From contig CAZSZO010000014.1 of assembly GCA_964611125.1 (NCBI GenBank), positions 1 through 64,000 on the forward strand: 64,000 nt of DNA, written 5' to 3'. Source of the DNA: JAEUIX01 sp964611125 (GTDB taxonomy: Bacteria > Planctomycetota > Phycisphaerae > Phycisphaerales > UBA1924). Shown piece by piece: positions 61,601 to 64,000 of this stretch (the stretch's first letter is position 1; the number at the start of each line of letters is the position of its first letter). The notes below the pieces were generated by a model that saw nothing but the letters and a program-made list of their open reading frames with translations, had not been told where the DNA came from and did not search any database. Position numbers and translations under genes: made by a program.

Positions 61601-62408
61601 CGGGGATCAGCAGCACGCCGCCCGTGTCGGTGAACGCCTCGCCCGGAAGCACGCCGCCGTTGCCCTGCTCGGGCACGTTTTCGAGCGAGATGTCGTCGCC
61701 ATCGCCGAAGATGTTGTTGCGCGAGAGCACGATGCGCGTGGTGAAGTTGTCCGCCGCCGCCGAGCCGGTGTTGCGAATGGTGAACGAAACCGGGATCTCC
61801 TGCCCCGGCACGAACGTGCCCGAAACCGGTCCCAGCGATGTCTGCAGGTCGGCGAACACCGGCGCTCCCGCGACCACGATGCTCGCCGTGGCGGTCGCCG
61901 CGAAGTTGTTGGCGTCGTCGTCCTCGACGACCTGGTTGTCCGGGTCGGCCGCCACCAGCAGGAAGTAGGAGCCCGCGGCCGTCGATGTCGGAATCGCGAA
62001 TGACTGGGCCGTGTCCGTCTGGCCCCCCGGCGCCAGCGGATCAGCGACAAAGTCGCCCAGCACGATGTCGTCGCCATCGCCGAACGTCTGGTTCAGCGAG
62101 AGCACGGCGCGCAGGGCCGCGAAATCAGTCGCCGTGTCGCCGCCGTTGGCCAGGGTCACCAGCACGTTGCTGATCGTCGCGCCCGGGGCGAAGATCGCCG
62201 GCTGCTGCTGCGAGAAACTGAAGCCCACCGTGAGGTCCGCCGCGAGCATCTGACGCGGCTCGAGCGGCTCGAATCGTCCCCCCCCCCCACCCGCAGGCTC
62301 CGCCATGGCCGCGGCCATCCCGGCCGACCGGGCCAGGCCGCGCGGGCGCACCAGACTCCGGACGGGAGCGCCAAGATCAAGCCGACCGGGGACGTATGCC
62401 GTCGTCAT
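55641..62408 (-). CDS. Giant Calx-beta repeat surface protein with LEPR leader, ~2,255 aa
   Basis: ATG at 62408 was chosen because the N-terminus carries the planctomycete LEPR leader (FEPLEPRQMLAADLTVGFSF, about residues 46-65); the longer frame adds unlikely sequence across the upstream region. Two CARDB-like domains follow (DLTVGFSFSQQQPAIFAPG, ADLQTSLGPVSGTFVPG). About 16 Calx-beta repeats come next, each near 110-120 residues and mostly ending in ATVTI-DNEP or a variant. A last CARDB-like domain closes the protein (DLAITGVTFDPATFSLTSPG). Calx-beta repeats bind calcium and are found in adhesins. No sorting motif is visible at the C-terminus (ANIVITN). It is likely a calcium-stabilised stalk on the cell surface. 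Confidence 0.85.
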   Translation of the reverse strand: MTTAYVPGRLDLGAPVRSLVRPRGLARSAGMAAAMAEPAGGGGGRFEPLEPRQMLAADLTVGFSFSQQQPAIFAPGATISNVLVTLANGGDTATDFAALRAVLSLNQTFGDGDDIVLGDFVADPLAPGGQTDTAQSFAIPTSTAAGSYFLLVAADPDNQVVEDDDANNFAATATASIVVAGAPVFADLQTSLGPVSGTFVPGQEIPVSFTIRNTGSAAADNFTTRIVLSRNNIFGDGDDISLENVPEQGNGGVLPGEAFTDTGGVLLIPEVIASGAYFLLAKIDVNDQVAESNETNNIYRSAAASIVIAPPPTVTIAATDNTAGETNPNFGRFTVTRSGATTLSLSVNLIIGGTATSGDDYQSLATMVTFLPGQASVSFDLTAIDDALVEPSETVVVSLEAGTRYQLNPALSSATVTIVDNEATVSVVATRPTASETAGVNSTALLTFTRGSGSITGPLTVFYALQGGGTATSGVDFEVLSGSVTFAAGSATATVTITAIDDAQVENTEGLSIAISANTAYRISATQNTAAVSITDNEPTVTIAATQPGQEGGLPAVFTFTRSGGTTTGELTVNFQYNLPTTTATPGPDFTAPQVFSAVFAAGSATATVSIPVADDSIVEATETLGFVLVASASYRLGAATVATVNILDNEPTVTVTAGDASASENPGDTGTFVFRRTGGSTTGALTVRYTVASTAAGSDFTSSIGLFGTIQFDPGQTEFTITITPNDDFVVESAETVTLTVTPDITFSLPAGGSSATVTINDNEPTITITAVDASASENAGDVGTFVFRRAGGSSAGALTVQYSASATASAQDYTPSSPLFGTVQFGAGETEVTITITAIDDALAEPDETITLSMIASTAYNLPAGGSSATVTIRDNEPIVTVTALDGSASETAGDTGRLVFRRASGSSAGALTVQYVLSGSAIAGDYTPSIALAGSVQFAPGQTEVSVTLTPVDDAIAEPDETLIVTMSAGAAYNLPAGGSSATVTIRDNEPIVTVTAIDATASETAGDTGRLVFRRASGSSAGALTVQYVLSGSAIAGDYTPSIALAGSVQFAPGQTEVSVTLTPVDDAIAEPDETLIVTMSAGAAYNLPAGGSSATVTIRDNEPFVSVTATGPTAAEGGAAPLRFTLTRTGPTTAPMVVTFTLAGTAAAGSDFTAPAGLTATIPAGAASVVVSITPTDDVLVEPTETVILQVAAGGSYRVSPTLGSASATITDNEPTVSVVVTDAAAGEALVAGQPNVGRATFTRTGALGSALTVNYVLLGSATAGTDYAQPTGTITFAAGSATAILTITPTQDQIGDAGETVIVQLGLGVGYRIDPVPTRASATITIADDEPVVSIVASAPAAAETGAAAGRWTVTRTGPTTSALIVNYTVSGSASSGADFTALSGSVTIPAGALSATITVTPIDDQLVESPETVIVTIAADSAYNISAMQGAGTVTIADNEPTLAVRASDPQASEAGDPGRFLVTRTGPTNQALTVHYQVGLTGTATNGVDFAVLSGTVVIPIGALSAEIVLTPTQDTLGEGVETAVLTLQADNAYRLPAATSATITITDDEPVVTLVGVRVSTSEGAGAAALLTATRTGTGLSQAVTVSFTLAGSAILGDDYTVSTPVAGQITIPAGAATAQFTIVGVQDTLGESAETVVVTLAAGSGYSIGVAASVSVAITDDEPTVTVSTPDPAAGETGNNTGRFLFTRSGGTQSALTVTYVLEGSATEGDDFQTIAVHSVVIPAGQLTASVTITPTDDALGEGPETVVLLATGNAGYRAVNPVAALRTVTIADSEPVVTVVAADPRALEPGVGAADTARFTFTRAGPTSQALTVTYALSGSASGADYSVSSPASITFGVGQTTATLTLTALADLLAESDETVVLMLTGNSGYQVSGAQGQATATIGANGPTVSVLASDPSAAEVASGVANPGRFTITRVGGTTAALTVTYHFEGTATAGADFTTPALTVEFAAGQLTRTVDLAVLDDAIGEAAETVILVLDAQPEYRVVAAQAQATVTIADNEPVVSVTAADPAASELASNPGSFTITRVGPLTAALTVQYTIGGTATSGADYQALSGTAVIPAGQASITLAVAALADTAVETPETVVLTLATASGYRVTPDPLRQAATVTIADAPQTDLAITGVTFDPATFSLTSPGQRLDVVVDYGNLGLLGASASLLEFRLSADDIFGNADDIVLGVSSLGALSGLATGQLSISLLFDAAAPRPTPGSYRLAARIDSGRRVIESSESNNDFIAGQANIVITN
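59099..59712. repeat. 342-bp near-identical tandem duplication within Calx-beta gene
   Basis: The sequence from 59099 repeats from 59441 with only a few mismatches over about 270 bp, a shift of exactly 342 bp (114 codons). It corresponds to two consecutive Calx-beta repeats whose protein copies differ at only two or three residues, while other repeats in the gene are well diverged. It is a recent in-frame duplication. Confidence 0.8.
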
Positions 62409-62689
62409 TCGTCGAACCCTCCCCACCCACTGGCCGCACCGTTCATCGGCGACATCAGCTTCATCGGCCGGCGCCGTCCGGCTCGCCAGCAATCCGGACG
62501 TGAAGCCCTGCCGGCGCGGCCGCGGCCGCCCGGTCAGGCGAGATTCTAATCCTGTTATCGGACGCAGCCCGAGAAGGCCCCTCCCCGCGACACGGCCCCG
62601 CCCCGCGACGGCGCCGCAGTTGCACTGGTCGCCGGCGCGGCCCTCGGTTGCCGGTCGCTCAACTGTCGCTGGCCTGCTCGAATGCCGAA

Positions 62690-62773
62690 TGCCGGAGGAG
62701 GGAGTTGAACCCACACGCCTTTAGGGGGCGGCGGATTTTGAATCCGCTGCGTCTGCCATTCCGCCACTCCGGC
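62690..62773 (-). tRNA. tRNA-Leu(CAA)
   Basis: The minus strand folds with acceptor GCCGGAG/CTCCGGC, discriminator A, anticodon stem GCGGA/TCCGC with loop TTCAAAA (anticodon CAA), and the long variable arm expected of a class II tRNA (GCCCCCTAAAGGCGT). Confidence 0.95.
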
Positions 62774-62815
62774 TGGAGTCGCAAGCGTAGCACCAGGCCC
62801 CTCCGCCGCCAATGC

Positions 62816-62849
62816 AAAGGGCCCGCGCCGCCTTGAGCGACGCGGGCCC
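62816..62849 (-). terminator. Terminator of the phytase-like gene
   Basis: GGGCCCGCG (62819-62827) and CGCGGGCCC (62841-62849) form a perfect 9-bp stem; on the minus strand the stem is followed by CCTTTGCATT, giving a short T run. Confidence 0.7.
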
Positions 62850-62915
62850 ACAGGGTGTCTCAGTCCAGTCGCCGACCGCTCATCCTCGATCGGTCAGCGA
62901 CCGCGGGTCGGTATC

Positions 62916-64000
62916 TCAGGCCCGCCGGCGGCGGAGGGCCGCCACGCCCAGCAGGGCCAGGCCCGACGCGGCGCCGGGCGCGGGAATGAACGAAGCGATC
63001 GGCCGATCGAAGCTCACCTCGATGTACTCGTTGTTGTCAGCCACACCGGGCGTGCGGCCGGCCGAGAAGGGGAAGTTGTTATCGTTGAGGATCGCGATCG
63101 TGCGATCGTTGAGCAGGATGATGTCCTCGATGGTGACAAAGGGGAAGGTCATCACCAGCGAGCCGTCGCCGTTGAGGTCGTTGGGATCGGGGATGTTCAG
63201 GAGATCGAGCAGCTCGACCTTCACCAGGTTCCCCGCCGCGTCCACCGTGTTGAAGTCGACCAGAAAGACCTTCTTGAACGCGGCGCTCGAGCCCTGGCCG
63301 TTATCACGCTCGATCACCAGGTGCACATCGTTGGTCACGGGGCTGAAGTCGCCGATGTTGGTGCCGCCCTGGGCCACCGAGAGCGGGTAGAACCGCTGCT
63401 CGCCGTTGAAGGTGTTGGTCTGGGTGTCGAAGGTGTTGATCTGGAGACGGTTGCGACCCGCGGCCAGGTCGGCGTTGGTGGGGCGCTCCAGCATCGCGTA
63501 CAGGAAGCGGCCGTCAGCGCTCTGGCTCATCCCCTCGTAACCGCCCGAACCCGGGTGGGTGGCGGGCAGACCGAAGGGGTTGGAGGGGCTGACGACGTTG
63601 CCGGGGGTCGCCACCGGGGCGCTCAGCAGCCGGCCCTGGGTGTCAAAGTGGGCCACGAAGGGGCCGAACTCATCACCGATGTAGTAGGAGCCGTCGTTCC
63701 CGCGCCGGAGCGACTCAATATCCAGGTCCGAGCCGGTCAGCAGCCGCCCCGAGACAATCGAAGGGTCCACGGGGATGTTGTTGCCGCCGTTGGGGTAGTT
63801 GGCTCCGTCCGCCACCGCCGTGTAGCCCAGGCGATTGTCGGGATCCGAGAGGGAGATGAAGCTGTTCACGGTCACCGAGCCCGAGCCGGTCACGCCGCCG
63901 GGCCCGACCCGCCGGGGGTCGATGCTCATGTTGTACAGGCGGAGCACGAAGTCCGCAGAGTTGTTGCGGGCCCCGTAGCCGTTGTCGCACAGCACCGTGA
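62916..64000 (-). CDS. Esterase-like/phytase-like secreted protein with PEP-CTERM tail (5' end outside window)
   Basis: The frame stays open to the edge, so the N-terminus and signal peptide are missing. The visible part starts TVLCDNGYGARNNSADF and fits the esterase-like activity of phytase family: YIGDEFGPFVAHFDTQGRLL, GYEGMSQSADGRFLYAMLE, VTIEDIILLNDRTIAILNDN. The C-terminus (PAPGAASGLALLGVAALRRR) is a PEP-CTERM-type sorting signal with hydrophobic segment and Arg cluster. It would be processed by an exosortase system and anchored or secreted. The substrate, perhaps a phosphorylated or ester compound, is not shown. Confidence 0.82.
   Translation of the reverse strand, partial: TVLCDNGYGARNNSADFVLRLYNMSIDPRRVGPGGVTGSGSVTVNSFISLSDPDNRLGYTAVADGANYPNGGNNIPVDPSIVSGRLLTGSDLDIESLRRGNDGSYYIGDEFGPFVAHFDTQGRLLSAPVATPGNVVSPSNPFGLPATHPGSGGYEGMSQSADGRFLYAMLERPTNADLAAGRNRLQINTFDTQTNTFNGEQRFYPLSVAQGGTNIGDFSPVTNDVHLVIERDNGQGSSAAFKKVFLVDFNTVDAAGNLVKVELLDLLNIPDPNDLNGDGSLVMTFPFVTIEDIILLNDRTIAILNDNNFPFSAGRTPGVADNNEYIEVSFDRPIASFIPAPGAASGLALLGVAALRRRRA

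Overview
The window looks like a piece of a high-GC planctomycete chromosome, most likely order Phycisphaerales or a close relative. The pointers are secreted proteins ending in dockerin-like repeats with a C-terminal cysteine, an LEPR-type leader on a giant Calx-beta protein, a PEP-CTERM tail, two fibro-slime proteins, a prepilin-type protein with the GFTLIELLVV motif, and zinc-ribbon membrane proteins. Taxonomy is inferred from these features only.

Positions 1549-19445 are an integrative element of about 17.9 kb inserted at the 3' end of a tRNA-Gly(CCC) gene. An 18-bp direct repeat marks both ends. The right copy lies in an intact tRNA gene and the left copy in a displaced tRNA 3' half that still has its own terminator. 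CTTGCAC repeats with 12-bp spacing lie just inside both ends and look like arm-type integrase sites. The element carries small accessory genes (2.1-4.0 kb), a probable defence island (4.0-11.1 kb), and a long gene-free stretch with a hairpin (11.16-12.05 kb). Next come a run of 4-bp-overlapping genes (AlpA-type HTH, Toprim/DUF3987 primase-helicase, two small proteins, a coiled-coil protein), a tyrosine integrase, and a toxin-antitoxin-SecB-like chaperone cassette. No capsid, terminase, relaxase or type IV secretion gene is visible.

The defence island is the most interesting part. It combines a ParB/Srx-fold protein with a downstream PD-(D/E)XK-like nuclease candidate, a C5-cytosine DNA methyltransferase, a GHKL (MutL/MORC/Hsp90-type) ATPase with a lysine-rich linker, and an upstream ribbon-helix-helix/winged-helix-like protein. 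I read it as a GHKL-ATPase-linked restriction-modification-like system.

Right of the element the chromosome carries cinA and murA, then two fibro-slime proteins, a TIGR03364-like FAD oxidoreductase, and a large four-repeat dockerin protein. These are followed by a prepilin-like protein, a frameshifted dockerin protein, a PbfA-like class III aminotransferase-fold enzyme, a PI-PLC-like lipoprotein and a 2OG-Fe(II) oxygenase. The oxidoreductase and the PbfA-like enzyme together suggest aminoethylphosphonate catabolism. A minus-strand operon (43.6-37.1 kb) joins a ZnuA-like metal-binding lipoprotein to a LolD/FtsX-type ABC exporter and a metallophosphoesterase. A glycan locus (43.8-53.2 kb) holds a CBM9-like lipoprotein, a GH2 beta-mannosidase, a sugar ABC transporter without its ATPase, and a GH29 alpha-fucosidase. 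The window ends with a TPR/gluzincin/PDZ protein, a ~2,255-residue protein with about 16 Calx-beta repeats, tRNA-Leu(CAA), and a phytase-like PEP-CTERM protein cut by the window edge.
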